From: Snodgrassella alvi
GTDB taxonomy: Bacteria > Pseudomonadota > Gammaproteobacteria > Burkholderiales > Neisseriaceae
Assembly: GCF_002777745.1 (NCBI RefSeq)
Contig: NZ_MEIO01000062.1
Location: forward strand, 62,001 to 126,000
DNA: 64,000 nt
Direction of reading: 5' to 3'
Within the stretch, counting starts at the first letter, position 1, and every line of letters begins with the position of its first letter. Below are positions 36,753 to 45,709 of the stretch, piece after piece. The notes beneath the pieces are model-generated. The model was given only the letters and a program-made list of their open reading frames with translations. It did not search any database and was not told the origin of the DNA. The position numbers were made by a program, and so were the translations under genes.

Positions 36753-37556
36753 ATGATTTCTGCTTTGGTAATTAATCTGGATCATTCTGCTGAGCGGTTG
36801 GAGTTTCAGTGTAAGCAGCTGGCTCATTTACAGATACCGATGCAGCGTCTGGCTGCTGTTAACAGTTCAGATATTCTGTCTGACAGATATGAACAACTGG
36901 CAAATGGCTGGGAACGTAAAATGCGCCCAGCTGAGGTAGCTTGTTTTTTGAGTCATAAGGTAGCATGGCAATATGTGTTGGATACTGCCAAGCCTTGGCT
37001 GATTCTTGAGGATGATGCGTTACTTTCTCATAACACTTTTGATGTTCTGGCGGCGTTATTTTCCCGAACAATTGAAGTGGATTATGTGAATCTGGAAACA
37101 CGCCATCGGCGTAAATGGTTGAGTAAAGAAGCCGATACTCTTATTGCTGGCTATGAATTGCGTCAGTTATATCAGGATCGTACCGGTGCGGCTGCATATA
37201 TTCTATTTCCCTCTGGTGCACAGAAATTGTTAAACAGAGCCCAACATTCAGCGCCAGCATTGGCAGATGCATTTTTGTGTCGTTCATATGAGTTAAATGC
37301 TTGGCAGGTTTATCCGGCTGCTGCGATTCAGTTAGATCAGTGTATTAATTATGGCTTGAGACCACCGGTTTCTTTTGTTTCGACGATAACACCACAGGAC
37401 AATTTGAAACCACGGGCGAATAATGTTTATAGCAGTGTACGCTTTAAATGTCGCCGTTTAGCTGCACAAATTCGTATGGGATGGCGACAACTGTCAGTGT
37501 CGGGATGTGCACAACGTATGATGGTACCTATAATAAAAAGTGACTTTGAGGAATAG
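36753..37556 (+). CDS. glycosyltransferase family 25, second copy
   Basis: 267 residues with ALVINLDHSAERLEFQCKQL at the start, RPAEVACFLSHKVAWQYVL at about 53 and PWLILEDDALLSHN with EDD at about 86. C-terminally DRTGAAAYILFPSGAQKLL matches the GT25 acceptor region. It differs considerably from the other GT25 protein 850 bp upstream, so it probably has another acceptor or donor. The stop overlaps the longest possible start of the next gene by 17 bp. Confidence 0.85.
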   Translation: MISALVINLDHSAERLEFQCKQLAHLQIPMQRLAAVNSSDILSDRYEQLANGWERKMRPAEVACFLSHKVAWQYVLDTAKPWLILEDDALLSHNTFDVLAALFSRTIEVDYVNLETRHRRKWLSKEADTLIAGYELRQLYQDRTGAAAYILFPSGAQKLLNRAQHSAPALADAFLCRSYELNAWQVYPAAAIQLDQCINYGLRPPVSFVSTITPQDNLKPRANNVYSSVRFKCRRLAAQIRMGWRQLSVSGCAQRMMVPIIKSDFEE

Positions 37557-38583
37557 GTTTGTGGAGGGAATTAAGGATAGTTGTGCGGGTGCAGGTAGGA
37601 TGGATTTAAGTATTCTGATTCCTGTATTTAATGTTGAATCTTATCTTTCTGAATTACTGGATACCTTATTGCCAGATTTGCCTCCTTTGATTGAAGTTAT
37701 ATTTTATGATGATTTTTCTCCGGATAATTCACTTGCTGTAATTCGAAAATATCAGTGCAGTTATCCAGAAGTAAATATTCGTGTGTTGTGTGGGCAGGAA
37801 AATCTAGGCATTACCAGAGTTCGCCAGTGTCTGTTACAGGCCAGCGATGCTGAATATATCTGGTTTATTGATTCGGATGATAGGGTTGAACGTCGGGCTG
37901 TTCAACAGATACAAGCTATTCTGAATCAATATCACCCTGATGTGGTGCTATTTGATTATGATGTGTTTTTTGATGGCAGTGGAAAAGTTAAATATCAAGA
38001 GCATTTGTCTATTTCGCCTGCAAATACTTTACTGCATCAGAAAAACGGGGAGTTGTACCGCCTTGCTATTATGGATGGTAAGCATTATTTCTGGAATAAG
38101 GTTTTCCGGCGTACTCTGGTGACAGATATGTGTCATTTTACTATTCCTGCCTATGAGGATATTGCGAATACACCGACAGTGCTGAATCAGTGTCAAACCT
38201 ATTTTTATTATCCGCAGATTTTGGTGCATTATCGTATCTGGCCGGATTCTATTGTACAAAAAATGAGCCTGAAACAGGCTTATGGCATTGAGGCTTATTT
38301 GACACAGGCAAACTATGCTGATTCTGTGGTGGGCGATAAAAAATGTTGTGCCTATTTATTATATAAGGCTCACCTGTATTATTTGCGGTTGTGCCGTAAA
38401 CTGACAAAAATGGATCTGTCTGACGAGGAAAGAGCGGCTATTTTGCTTTTGGCTAAGCAGTTATATGCGCGAAAAAGTTTGTCGACTTGTGCTACGGTCT
38501 CGTTATTGGTACGTACAGGTATGTGGAGCAAAGCGGCTAAACTGATGTTGAAATCAGGTTTAGCCAGATTTTCTGATAAATAA
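37540..38583 (+). CDS. glycosyltransferase family 2
   Basis: Inverting GT-A transferase. From ATG 37600 the protein begins in the family manner, MDLSILIPVFNVESYLSELL. EVIFYDDFSPDNSL contains the first aspartates, and YIWFIDSDDRVERRA contains the DxD. In-frame alternatives are ATG 37540 (overlapping the previous gene by 17 bp, used here as the outer limit) and GTG 37561 (with GAGGAA upstream); 37600 fits protein homology best, giving 327 residues. The C-terminal 110 residues are basic and helical. Last rightward gene of the cluster; converges with the GT29-like gene 12 bp away. Confidence 0.88.
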   Translation: MTLRNRFVEGIKDSCAGAGRMDLSILIPVFNVESYLSELLDTLLPDLPPLIEVIFYDDFSPDNSLAVIRKYQCSYPEVNIRVLCGQENLGITRVRQCLLQASDAEYIWFIDSDDRVERRAVQQIQAILNQYHPDVVLFDYDVFFDGSGKVKYQEHLSISPANTLLHQKNGELYRLAIMDGKHYFWNKVFRRTLVTDMCHFTIPAYEDIANTPTVLNQCQTYFYYPQILVHYRIWPDSIVQKMSLKQAYGIEAYLTQANYADSVVGDKKCCAYLLYKAHLYYLRLCRKLTKMDLSDEERAAILLLAKQLYARKSLSTCATVSLLVRTGMWSKAAKLMLKSGLARFSDK

Positions 38584-38595
38584 AACAGTTTTTGT

Positions 38596-39207
38596 TCAGA
38601 CCGCGCTTATATTACCTGTGGTAATCCATTTATGTATTAGTTGCTTTTCGTCATCCCAGTTATGTCCGACCCAGCCCTCACTGGTAAAGTTATGAATATA
38701 AATCTTATTTCTGGGGTAATGCTGGCAGATATAATCAATGGCTAGCAGGCCTGTGCTAGGCTGACGAAAGCCTAATATATCAGCACAGTGCCGATAGGTG
38801 TCTGTGGGTATGGTGTTGATTTGATATTGATCCAGATGAGAATGTTTTACCCATTTGGGAAACCGCCAGAGATATTTTATCCGCTTGTGTAGGGGAATAT
38901 TCTGATACCTGCTGGACCAGATATCTTCTTTGGAATAGCGGAAGAATATATGTGTATCTGGCTTAAAGAATTGATGTTTAATAGTGAGATGCCGGATTTG
39001 TGTGTAGCCATTGGCTATAAATACCCAGTCCGCCATGAGTGTGCAGTTTGGATTGGGGTTATTAAAGCGGACTACGATGTCGTCTTCATTAATCAGATGT
39101 GCAATGGAGTTCTGTTCGTCGGCATTACCGATGATGAAGAACTTACTGTGTTGTTGTACTGTTTTCATGGTGGAGGTGTTTTTTATTGCCAATAACTTTT
39201 TAGCCAT
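38596..39207 (-). CDS. GT29-like (sialyltransferase-fold) glycosyltransferase
   Basis: 203 residues. FFIIGNADEQNSIAHLINED followed by DIVVRFNNPN resembles the L-sialylmotif of GT29 enzymes (binding the CMP-sugar), and FRQPSTGLLAIDYICQHYP resembles the S-motif, in which PSTG is characteristic. The tail (HNFTSEGWVGHNWDDEKQLIHKWI) has His residues like the VS motif. ATG 39168 would give MKTVQQHSKFFIIGN, 190 residues, and is a plausible start; the longer form overlaps the upstream gene by 25 bp. CMP-sialic acid or CMP-Kdo is a possible donor. No CMP-sugar synthesis gene is in the window. Confidence 0.65.
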   Translation of the reverse strand: MAKKLLAIKNTSTMKTVQQHSKFFIIGNADEQNSIAHLINEDDIVVRFNNPNPNCTLMADWVFIANGYTQIRHLTIKHQFFKPDTHIFFRYSKEDIWSSRYQNIPLHKRIKYLWRFPKWVKHSHLDQYQINTIPTDTYRHCADILGFRQPSTGLLAIDYICQHYPRNKIYIHNFTSEGWVGHNWDDEKQLIHKWITTGNISAV

Positions 39208-39929
39208 GGAGCCGGTAGGATTTTACGGTACCATTTTCCGCCGCCTCCTTTGATGGCATCTGGTGGGTTAACTTCGCCATGAAAGACGATTATTTTGCCG
39301 TAATTCGGTTTTTCTGGTGGTTTCCATAGGGCATAAGGCATTTTTTTTAATACATTATATTTATAGCTCAGACACCAGTTATTCGGCCAGTAACGAAGTT
39401 GATGGTTTTCACGCACATACCAAGATAAGAATGCCTGCTCATGGCGAAATTGCTGCCGGATGTGTTGAAAATGTTTACGGAAATAATCCATTAAATCTGG
39501 TAATGCACCAATCTGAAACCGATATACTGAGCTGTTGCCAACCTTTCGCCATGGCTTTTTCCAGTCACGGATAATCCATACTTCGTCATCTTGATTGGCA
39601 GGATGTGTGAAGAAGCAGTCAATGTTATCAATAATAACAATGTCAATATCAAGAAACAGAGCTGTGCCCTGCAATCCATATAGGTTGGCGCTGAATGTGG
39701 TGAGTTTATTCCAGCCACGTTCAGGTAGGTCATTGGGCAAGTCTAAAGGTATCAGTGGATAACACTGAATGGCTGGGTCAATGCCTTTGCTATCATCGGT
39801 CAGGCAAATCATGGTAAATGGGAGCGTCAGATGGCGTTTTACCATGCTATAGAGGCGATTAACGTATTCGGCGCCATATTTCTGTCCCCATTTCATACAT
39901 AGGATGTAATTTTGTACAGGTTTGTCCAT
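39183..39929 (-). CDS. putative glycosyltransferase with LDIDIV motif
   Basis: 248 residues. The pattern YILCMKWGQKYGAEYVNRLYSMVKRHL...FTMICLTDD, followed by GTALFLDIDIVIIDNIDCFF, is that of a GT-A nucleotide-diphospho-sugar transferase with the DxD at about 94-96. EQAFLSWYV and KIIVFHGEVNPPDAI are conserved acceptor-side segments of this hypothetical-protein family. It is transcribed leftward together with the GT29-like gene, which overlaps its 3' end. Confidence 0.7.
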   Translation of the reverse strand: MDKPVQNYILCMKWGQKYGAEYVNRLYSMVKRHLTLPFTMICLTDDSKGIDPAIQCYPLIPLDLPNDLPERGWNKLTTFSANLYGLQGTALFLDIDIVIIDNIDCFFTHPANQDDEVWIIRDWKKPWRKVGNSSVYRFQIGALPDLMDYFRKHFQHIRQQFRHEQAFLSWYVRENHQLRYWPNNWCLSYKYNVLKKMPYALWKPPEKPNYGKIIVFHGEVNPPDAIKGGGGKWYRKILPAPWLKSYWQ

Positions 39930-40270
39930 TATTTATTGTATCTGGGCGGTTCTGGATGGTGAAGTATAGCATTTTAAATTTTTGTGCTGTTTGAGCTGTT
40001 TAATTTATATTAATAAATATCTGATATTTTTTAACTGTTTCTAGCTGTTTTGCTGATTATTCGTTGTTTTAGGCCGGTTTAATGCTAAACTTGTTATCTT
40101 GCCGGTAAGCTGAAATGGTTTTCTGTTAAGGTTTAGTGGCGCTGTGAGGTTGGATTGAAACGGGTTTTATGGGGCATGATTTACTACTGGTGAATTTGTG
40201 TGTTTGGCCGGGTGATTTTTAAAATCTGTTTTTGAATATGTTTGTATCCGGTTATAACCAAGGATTGTGA
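39930..40270. other. intergenic region before sstT
   Basis: About 340 bp between divergent genes. No ORF is supportable. Promoters for the leftward glycosyltransferase and rightward sstT must be here, but none stands out. Confidence 0.5.
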
Positions 40271-41506
40271 ATGAAGAAGCTTTTATGGGTATTGTTTAAG
40301 AGTAATCTGATTGTACGCATGCTGGTATGTATGATTATTGGTGCATTTATTGCAGCCTTTTTACCGCAGTATGGAGTGAAACTGGAGTTTCTGGGTAGGG
40401 TATTTATTCAGGCTTTGCGTGCGGCTGCACCTATTCTGGTTTTTGTGTTGGTGATATCTTCTATTGTTAATAATAAGTTTGATAATGTTTCCAGTATTAA
40501 ATCGGTAGCTTGGTTATATGCGGTTACTGTTCTGATCTCTGCGGTATTGGCTTCAACTGTAAGTTATTTGTATCCGTTGCATCTGGTAATGGATGTACCG
40601 CCAATATCAGAGAAACCACCGGAAGGTGTGGCAGAGATTCTTATGAATATTATCCTTAAGTTTGTGGATAATCCGGTTGATGCGTTGGCAAATGGTAATT
40701 TCCTAAGTATTCTGGCATGGTCTACAGCACTGGGTATTGCTTTACGCCAGAGTAGTGAGGCAACTAAATCAGTTATCAAAAACTGGTCGGATGCGACTAT
40801 CTGGGTAGTTCGTCTGGTGGTGGCTATTGCTCCTTATGGTGTGTTGGGGTTGGTTGCTTCGCACTTTACCAGTGATGGTCTGGCCAAATTAAAAAATTAT
40901 TTGGAGCTGATCGGAGTATTACTGGGTTTGATGGTATTTGTGGCGCTGGTGATCAATCCGCTGATTGTGTTCCTGAATTTTCGCAAAAATCCTTATCCGC
41001 TGGTATTTACCTGCTTGCGCTATAGTGGGATTACGGCGTTCTTTACCCGTAGTTCGGCAGCCAATATTCCAGTAAATATCCGTCTAGCTCAGCGTATGCA
41101 ATTGCCGGAAGAAATTTATTCGCTGTCTATCCCGCTGGGAGTGACGATGAGTATGAATGGGGCGGCAATCACTATTACGACGTTAACAATGGCTACTGTG
41201 CATACTTTAGGTATGGATGTCAGCTTTATTCAAACATTATTGCTGAGTATTCTGGCTACAGTTTGTGCTCTTGGTGCTTCTGGTGTACCGGGTGGTTCGC
41301 TGCTGTTAATTCCTGTTGCATGTAGTATGTTTGGTATTGATCCAGCTATAGCTGCTCAGGTGGTGGCAATCGGGTTTGTAATCAGCGAAATTCAGGATTC
41401 TGCCGAGACGGTTTTGAACTCTTCCAGTGATATGTTGTTTACTTCAGTAGTGTCGTTGAAGCAGCAAGGCAGGGATCCGAGTAAAATTGAGTTGTTGCCC
41501 GAATAA
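40271..41506 (+). CDS. sstT: sodium:serine/threonine symporter SstT
   Basis: Dicarboxylate/amino-acid:cation symporter family (DAACS) member importing serine and threonine. The 411-residue protein begins LLWVLFKSNLIVRMLVCMIIGAFIA, and carries TRSSAANIPVNIRLAQRM and SIPLGVTMSMNGAAITITTLTMA, the re-entrant loop and sodium/substrate site of SstT. Near the C-terminus GASGVPGGSLLLIPVACSMFG is typical. Eight membrane helices plus two hairpins fit. It sits inside the glycan region but has housekeeping composition. A terminator follows. Confidence 0.95.
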   Translation: MKKLLWVLFKSNLIVRMLVCMIIGAFIAAFLPQYGVKLEFLGRVFIQALRAAAPILVFVLVISSIVNNKFDNVSSIKSVAWLYAVTVLISAVLASTVSYLYPLHLVMDVPPISEKPPEGVAEILMNIILKFVDNPVDALANGNFLSILAWSTALGIALRQSSEATKSVIKNWSDATIWVVRLVVAIAPYGVLGLVASHFTSDGLAKLKNYLELIGVLLGLMVFVALVINPLIVFLNFRKNPYPLVFTCLRYSGITAFFTRSSAANIPVNIRLAQRMQLPEEIYSLSIPLGVTMSMNGAAITITTLTMATVHTLGMDVSFIQTLLLSILATVCALGASGVPGGSLLLIPVACSMFGIDPAIAAQVVAIGFVISEIQDSAETVLNSSSDMLFTSVVSLKQQGRDPSKIELLPE

Positions 41507-41529
41507 ATCTGTATCAGGACTATTTGTGA

Positions 41530-41561
41530 AACCGTTGTGTACTCTGACAGCGGTTCTTTTG
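41530..41561 (+). terminator. sstT terminator
   Basis: Arms AACCGTTGT (41530-41538) and ACAGCGGTT (41547-41555), with one G-T pair and an 8-nt loop, followed by CTTTTG. It lies 24 bp after the sstT stop. Confidence 0.75.
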
Positions 41562-42208
41562 TATCGGAATGGAATTTATTTGTTTTTAGGTGTAAAACGG
41601 ATTGGTTCGGCTTTGTTGTGTATTTTAATACAGAGAATTTTTAGTTATACCTGTTTCATACTAAATCTGGTATCACAGCGAGACATCGGTAATGCTATGG
41701 TTATACAGGATATACTGTTTCAGATACTGATGGCTGAATAGTTAGCCAAATCATTGTATATGTTTTATTTAAATATGGTAACTGTAGTAATAGGTGATAA
41801 AACATGTTAGATGCGATCATTCAAGTGTAATTGGTATTGGAGCTGGTGTGCAATAACTGATAGGCATAATTTGTGGGCTGTGGGGCATCATAAATTATGA
41901 AGGAATGCTGTATGTGTACAACCAGATAGGATGATGATTGTTAACTATATTAAGATATAGACAGATTAATCAAGAGTTATCATATTTTTGAGGCTATGAC
42001 TGATATGGTTGGTAAGGGTAATGTAGCAGAATGATGTGGAGAAATAACTGATATATATATGAATTAAGTTTGGCTGATTTTTATAAAGTTAAATGTATTA
42101 CTTGTTTTTTATCAAGTGATATTTGATTAATGTTATCATTTAACTCGGTATCTTTTGCGTTAGTATTACAATGATATTTATTTTGTAAGCAAAATCGGGA
42201 GTTTATGC
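41562..42208. other. AT-rich intergenic region
   Basis: About 650 bp. A short open frame at 41487-41741 overlaps the sstT end and its terminator and is not believable. Otherwise nothing recognisable; the promoter of the following glycosyltransferase should be near the right end. Confidence 0.5.
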
Positions 42209-43105
42209 ATGAGCAACGATGTTATTAAGGTTTTTGTGGGCTGTGACCCCAATAACTGTGATCTGGAACAGATGATGGTGGTGGATTACAGTATCCATAA
42301 GCATACGTCGCGGCCGGTAGAAATTGTCTGGATGCAATTGAGTCATGATCCAGATAGTCCTTGGTACTCAGATCCAAAATCTGGCGCAGGCTGGCATACT
42401 GAAAAGTGGGCGACGCCGTTTTCTGGCTTCCGCTGGGGTATTCCTGCTGCCTGTGATTATCAGGGACGTGCCATTTATATGGATGCAGATATGATTGTTC
42501 TGGCTGACTTGGCTGAGTTATGGGAGCATCCTATTGAGGGTGAAGCAATCGTTGCGGCTAAGGAAGTGCATGATCATGCTAAGGGTAAACGTTTTACCCG
42601 TTTATGTACCTGTGTCTGGGATTGTGCTAAGGCACAAGCTAAATTGCCTGAACAGGCTACTTTGCGTGCTGACCCTGATTCACACAAGAAAATGATGGCT
42701 AAATTTAAGCAGCATCCGGAATGGGTGCAGGCTTATACTGCGGCTTGGAATTGTGTTGATGGCGAAGGTATGCCGATTGAGCAGATGAAAATTCTGCACT
42801 ATTCAGATATGGGTACGCAGTTCAGTCATAAATACTCAATTCCGCGTTTGACTGCCACTGGACAGAAACACTGGTTTGACAGTGATATTCTGCCACATCC
42901 GCGCAAGGATTTGGTTGAGCTGTTTGACCAGTATTATCAGGAAGCTTTGGATGCTGGCTATAAGCTGGAAAATTATGCTGTTAAACCTTTTGGTACTTTT
43001 CCTAAAGAATCGCAGGTTGGTTATGATGGTAATGAGGTTACGCGCCAGAAAAAACCAAAATCTTTGCTCTCGCGTATCTGGCATGGTCTGAGTGGTCGCA
43101 AATAA
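42209..43105 (+). CDS. GT8-like glycosyltransferase
   Basis: 298 residues. IKVFVGCDPNNCDLEQMMVVDYSIHKHTSRPVEIVWM and FRWGIPAACDYQGRAIYMDADMIVLADLAELW, with the DxD at about 92-94, show a GT-A nucleotide-sugar transferase like GT8. A second half region, WNCVDGEGMPIEQMKILHYSDM, provides the typical His-Tyr-Ser-Asp segment. The C-terminal tail is lysine- and arginine-rich, suggesting membrane contact. It stands alone, with a terminator directly downstream. Confidence 0.8.
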   Translation: MSNDVIKVFVGCDPNNCDLEQMMVVDYSIHKHTSRPVEIVWMQLSHDPDSPWYSDPKSGAGWHTEKWATPFSGFRWGIPAACDYQGRAIYMDADMIVLADLAELWEHPIEGEAIVAAKEVHDHAKGKRFTRLCTCVWDCAKAQAKLPEQATLRADPDSHKKMMAKFKQHPEWVQAYTAAWNCVDGEGMPIEQMKILHYSDMGTQFSHKYSIPRLTATGQKHWFDSDILPHPRKDLVELFDQYYQEALDAGYKLENYAVKPFGTFPKESQVGYDGNEVTRQKKPKSLLSRIWHGLSGRK

Positions 43106-43122
43106 ATTTTGAATTAAATATT

Positions 43123-43167
43123 AAATCTGGTTGTCGGCTGATATGGTTGATGACCAGATTTTTATTT
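43123..43167 (+). terminator. terminator after the GT8-like gene
   Basis: Perfect 9-bp stem AAATCTGGT / ACCAGATTT with a 21-nt loop, followed by TTATTTT. It separates this gene from the convergent priA. Confidence 0.75.
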
Positions 43168-43283
43168 TGTCCGAGATATGATAATTGTTGTGTACATGTC
43201 ATTGGTTGGATAAACCGGTGTCACAATGTATAGACGCATAAATAATGCTGGAAGAAAGTTCTTATATATACAGAAGAATAAGA

Positions 43284-45464
43284 CTACATTTCTAGCGGAT
43301 CAACATCAATCAGCCAGCGTGTGCGTGGATAGATTTTTTCCAGATGCTGTAGCCAGCTTTGCCAGATGGAGATGCTGTGGTGCAGATCACGCCGGTTTTT
43401 ACTTTCCAGAAATACCTGTGCCCGTTCGTAACCGGCCAGTCGTGCCATTAGCATCGGTACTGGCCCGAAAGCACTAACGCTAGCCGGTAATGGTTGTTGC
43501 TGCTCAATGCCCTGTAATGCCTGACGCAATAGTTCCTGTGCCTCGCGCATGGTTTTGGCATCGGCACGAATGGCTGCCATATAGCTGAACGGTGGCATGC
43601 CCATTTCCTGTCTTTCCGCTAGCTCGGCTGTGGCGAAAGTCACATAATTTTGTGCCGCCAGAGCCTGATAAACTTTGTGTTCAGGTTGTCGCGTTTGTAC
43701 CCATACTTCACCACTGCAATCCGCACGGCCGGCACGGCCACTCACTTGCATTAGCTCGGCAAATAAACGTTCAGGTGCACGGAAATCTGCACTATAGAGG
43801 CTATTATCAGCATTTAATACCACTACCAAATTCAGATGGGGAAAGTCATGGCCTTTGGCCAGCATCTGGGTACCAACCAATACATCAACTTGCCGTTGCA
43901 TGATTTTGCTATAGATTTCTGCCCAATCCTGCCGGTGTGTGGTACTGTCGCGATCTACGCGCAAAATGCGAGCATCGGGCAGTAAATGTTGCAGAGTTTC
44001 TTCAATCCGTTGTGTTCCTTGGCCAACAGCATTTAAATCCTGATTACCACATTCTGGACAACAGTAGGGGATGCGTTGGTGGAAATCACAGTGATGGCAG
44101 CGTAACTGACCGGCATGCTGATGTAAAACCATTTTAGCCGAACAGTTTGGACAACCAAATGTATGTCCACAGGCTGCACAAAATAATGCTGGAGCGAAGC
44201 CGCGCCGGTTCAGGTATACCATGCTTAAGCCGCCATGAATAAAATTGGTTTGTAGCTTTTGTTTGATGATATCGCTAAATCCGTTATCCAGTGGTAGCCG
44301 GCGAATATCCAGTAGATGAATCTGTGGCAATTGGGCGCTGGCATGGGCACGCTCACTCAGTTGGAGTAATTGGTAATCTCCCTGTTGGGTTTTGTACCAG
44401 CTTTCCAGTGATGGGGTGGCACTGCCCAGTACAATCGGACAACTTGTTTGCCGGGCGCGCCATACAGCCAGATCACGTGCCTGATAGCGGAGCTCACTTT
44501 CTTGCTTGAATGAGTAGTCATGTTCTTCATCGACAACGATTAATCCGAGATTGTGCATGGGGGTAAACACGGCCAGTCGTGTGCCAATCACTAACGCAGC
44601 CTGTCCCAGTGCAGCCTGAAGATAATTGCTGGTACGCTGACCAGCAGCAGTTTGGCTATGTAATACGGCAGTGACGGTATGCGGAAAGCGCTGACGTACG
44701 CGTTGCATTAATTGCGGTGTGAGGTTGATTTCCGGCAGCAGGAACAGAACTTGTTTGTCTTGCTGCAATACTTTGGCCATGATGTCGAAATAGACTTCGG
44801 TTTTACCACTGCCGGTAATGCCAAATAGCAAGAATGGTGCAAACTGGTTGTATTTGGCCTGTATTGATGTGCTGGCGTGCTGTTGTTGCTGATTAAGATG
44901 ATGCTGACTAGCTGGAATGCTACCGCATGCCGGAACAGGTTTGGCCTCTATCCAGCCCTGTTGCTGCCACTGGTTGAGGTAATGCGCGGCCTGAGTATGT
45001 TTGGTCTTGAGCTGTTGCAGTGTGACTGGTGCTGATTGCAGACATTGCCATACAGCATGCTGTTTGTGAAAACGTGCCGGTGGTGGTGGTTGGAGGCGGC
45101 CACTGGTACTGAGCGTATACATCATCTCCTGACGTGGTAATGGTACCGCTGCCGGCTGGCGCAGACCTTTGGGTAGGGCTGCCATGACTGCCTGTCCAAG
45201 CGGATAATGATAATAGCGGGCAGTAAAACTGAGTAAGGCACGCCAGCCTGCGGGTAATTGCCAGCCGTCGGAGAATACGGTTTCAATTGGCAGTATTTTA
45301 CTGATATCAATTTCTGGCTGTACATTGCTTTCCCATACAACTGCTGCCATCAGCCGCTTGCGAAAACGCACCGCCACGCGTGTACCTGCCGGCAAGGCTG
45401 TAGGGTGGGCGTAGGTAAGCAATGAGTATAGGGGCACGTTTAGTGCCAGTTGATGATAAATCAA
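43284..45464 (-). CDS. priA: primosomal protein N' (replication restart helicase PriA)
   Basis: 3'-5' DNA helicase that reloads the replisome at stalled forks. Domains: N-terminal 3'-DNA-binding domain, helicase with Walker A GITGSGKTEVY, DEEHDYSFKQE (DEEH box), eight zinc-binding Cys in CAACGHTFGCPNC...CHHC...CCPECG, then VGTQMLAKGHDFP and QVSGRAGRA. No ATG exists near the true N-terminus. The reading frame is open to a TTG at 45509, and a TTG at 45464 would start the protein at (M)IYHQLALNVPLYSLL, matching Neisseria PriA starts. I prefer the latter (726 residues); no good Shine-Dalgarno is seen at either. Confidence 0.93.
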   Translation of the reverse strand: MIYHQLALNVPLYSLLTYAHPTALPAGTRVAVRFRKRLMAAVVWESNVQPEIDISKILPIETVFSDGWQLPAGWRALLSFTARYYHYPLGQAVMAALPKGLRQPAAVPLPRQEMMYTLSTSGRLQPPPPARFHKQHAVWQCLQSAPVTLQQLKTKHTQAAHYLNQWQQQGWIEAKPVPACGSIPASQHHLNQQQQHASTSIQAKYNQFAPFLLFGITGSGKTEVYFDIMAKVLQQDKQVLFLLPEINLTPQLMQRVRQRFPHTVTAVLHSQTAAGQRTSNYLQAALGQAALVIGTRLAVFTPMHNLGLIVVDEEHDYSFKQESELRYQARDLAVWRARQTSCPIVLGSATPSLESWYKTQQGDYQLLQLSERAHASAQLPQIHLLDIRRLPLDNGFSDIIKQKLQTNFIHGGLSMVYLNRRGFAPALFCAACGHTFGCPNCSAKMVLHQHAGQLRCHHCDFHQRIPYCCPECGNQDLNAVGQGTQRIEETLQHLLPDARILRVDRDSTTHRQDWAEIYSKIMQRQVDVLVGTQMLAKGHDFPHLNLVVVLNADNSLYSADFRAPERLFAELMQVSGRAGRADCSGEVWVQTRQPEHKVYQALAAQNYVTFATAELAERQEMGMPPFSYMAAIRADAKTMREAQELLRQALQGIEQQQPLPASVSAFGPVPMLMARLAGYERAQVFLESKNRRDLHHSISIWQSWLQHLEKIYPRTRWLIDVDPLEM

Positions 45465-45627
45465 TGTATGTTGAAATAAAAATACTATGAACTGTTTATT
45501 GTAACTCAAAGTGGCTGGCTTTTATCATTGCGCTGTTTATGCGATAATTTGTACCAGTTTATACGGGATTAATATGTGATGTGGATGCTTGCAGCAGGCT
45601 TTATATACTGTCTAGGAAAGATGTTGC

Positions 45628-45666
45628 ATGAAAGTAGTTAATTACCGTATATATGCCCGTTTCTGA
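45628..45666 (+). CDS. pyrL: pyrBI leader peptide (12 codons)
   Basis: ATG 45628 is preceded by AGGAAAG with 7-nt spacing and encodes MKVVNYRIYARF ending with TGA at 45664-45666. The stop lies within the loop and right arm of the terminator hairpin upstream of pyrB. A ribosome translating to the stop would mask the hairpin. This is the arrangement of the enterobacterial pyrBI leader, though the peptide sequence is unrelated and much shorter. Expression is inferred. Confidence 0.6.
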   Translation: MKVVNYRIYARF

Positions 45667-45678
45667 ACGGGTTTTTTT
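45655..45678 (+). terminator. pyrBI attenuator
   Basis: Stem CCCGTT / AACGGG with loop TCTG, followed by seven T (45672-45678), 32 bp before pyrB. Together with the overlapping leader ORF it suggests UTP-sensitive transcription attenuation: slow polymerase at low UTP lets the ribosome catch up and disrupt the hairpin. An alternative is a terminator of an untraced upstream transcript, but priA runs the other way. Confidence 0.75.
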
Positions 45679-45709
45679 ATGCCTATTGATAAATGCTGAA
45701 GGTTAAATT

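Noticed and set aside
41487-41741. 84-codon open frame after sstT
   Set aside because: It overlaps the sstT 3' end and runs through its terminator hairpin; no ribosome-binding site and no family-like sequence.
43226-43477. 83-codon plus-strand frame at the end of priA
   Set aside because: Lies antisense to the conserved PriA C-terminus; no independent support.
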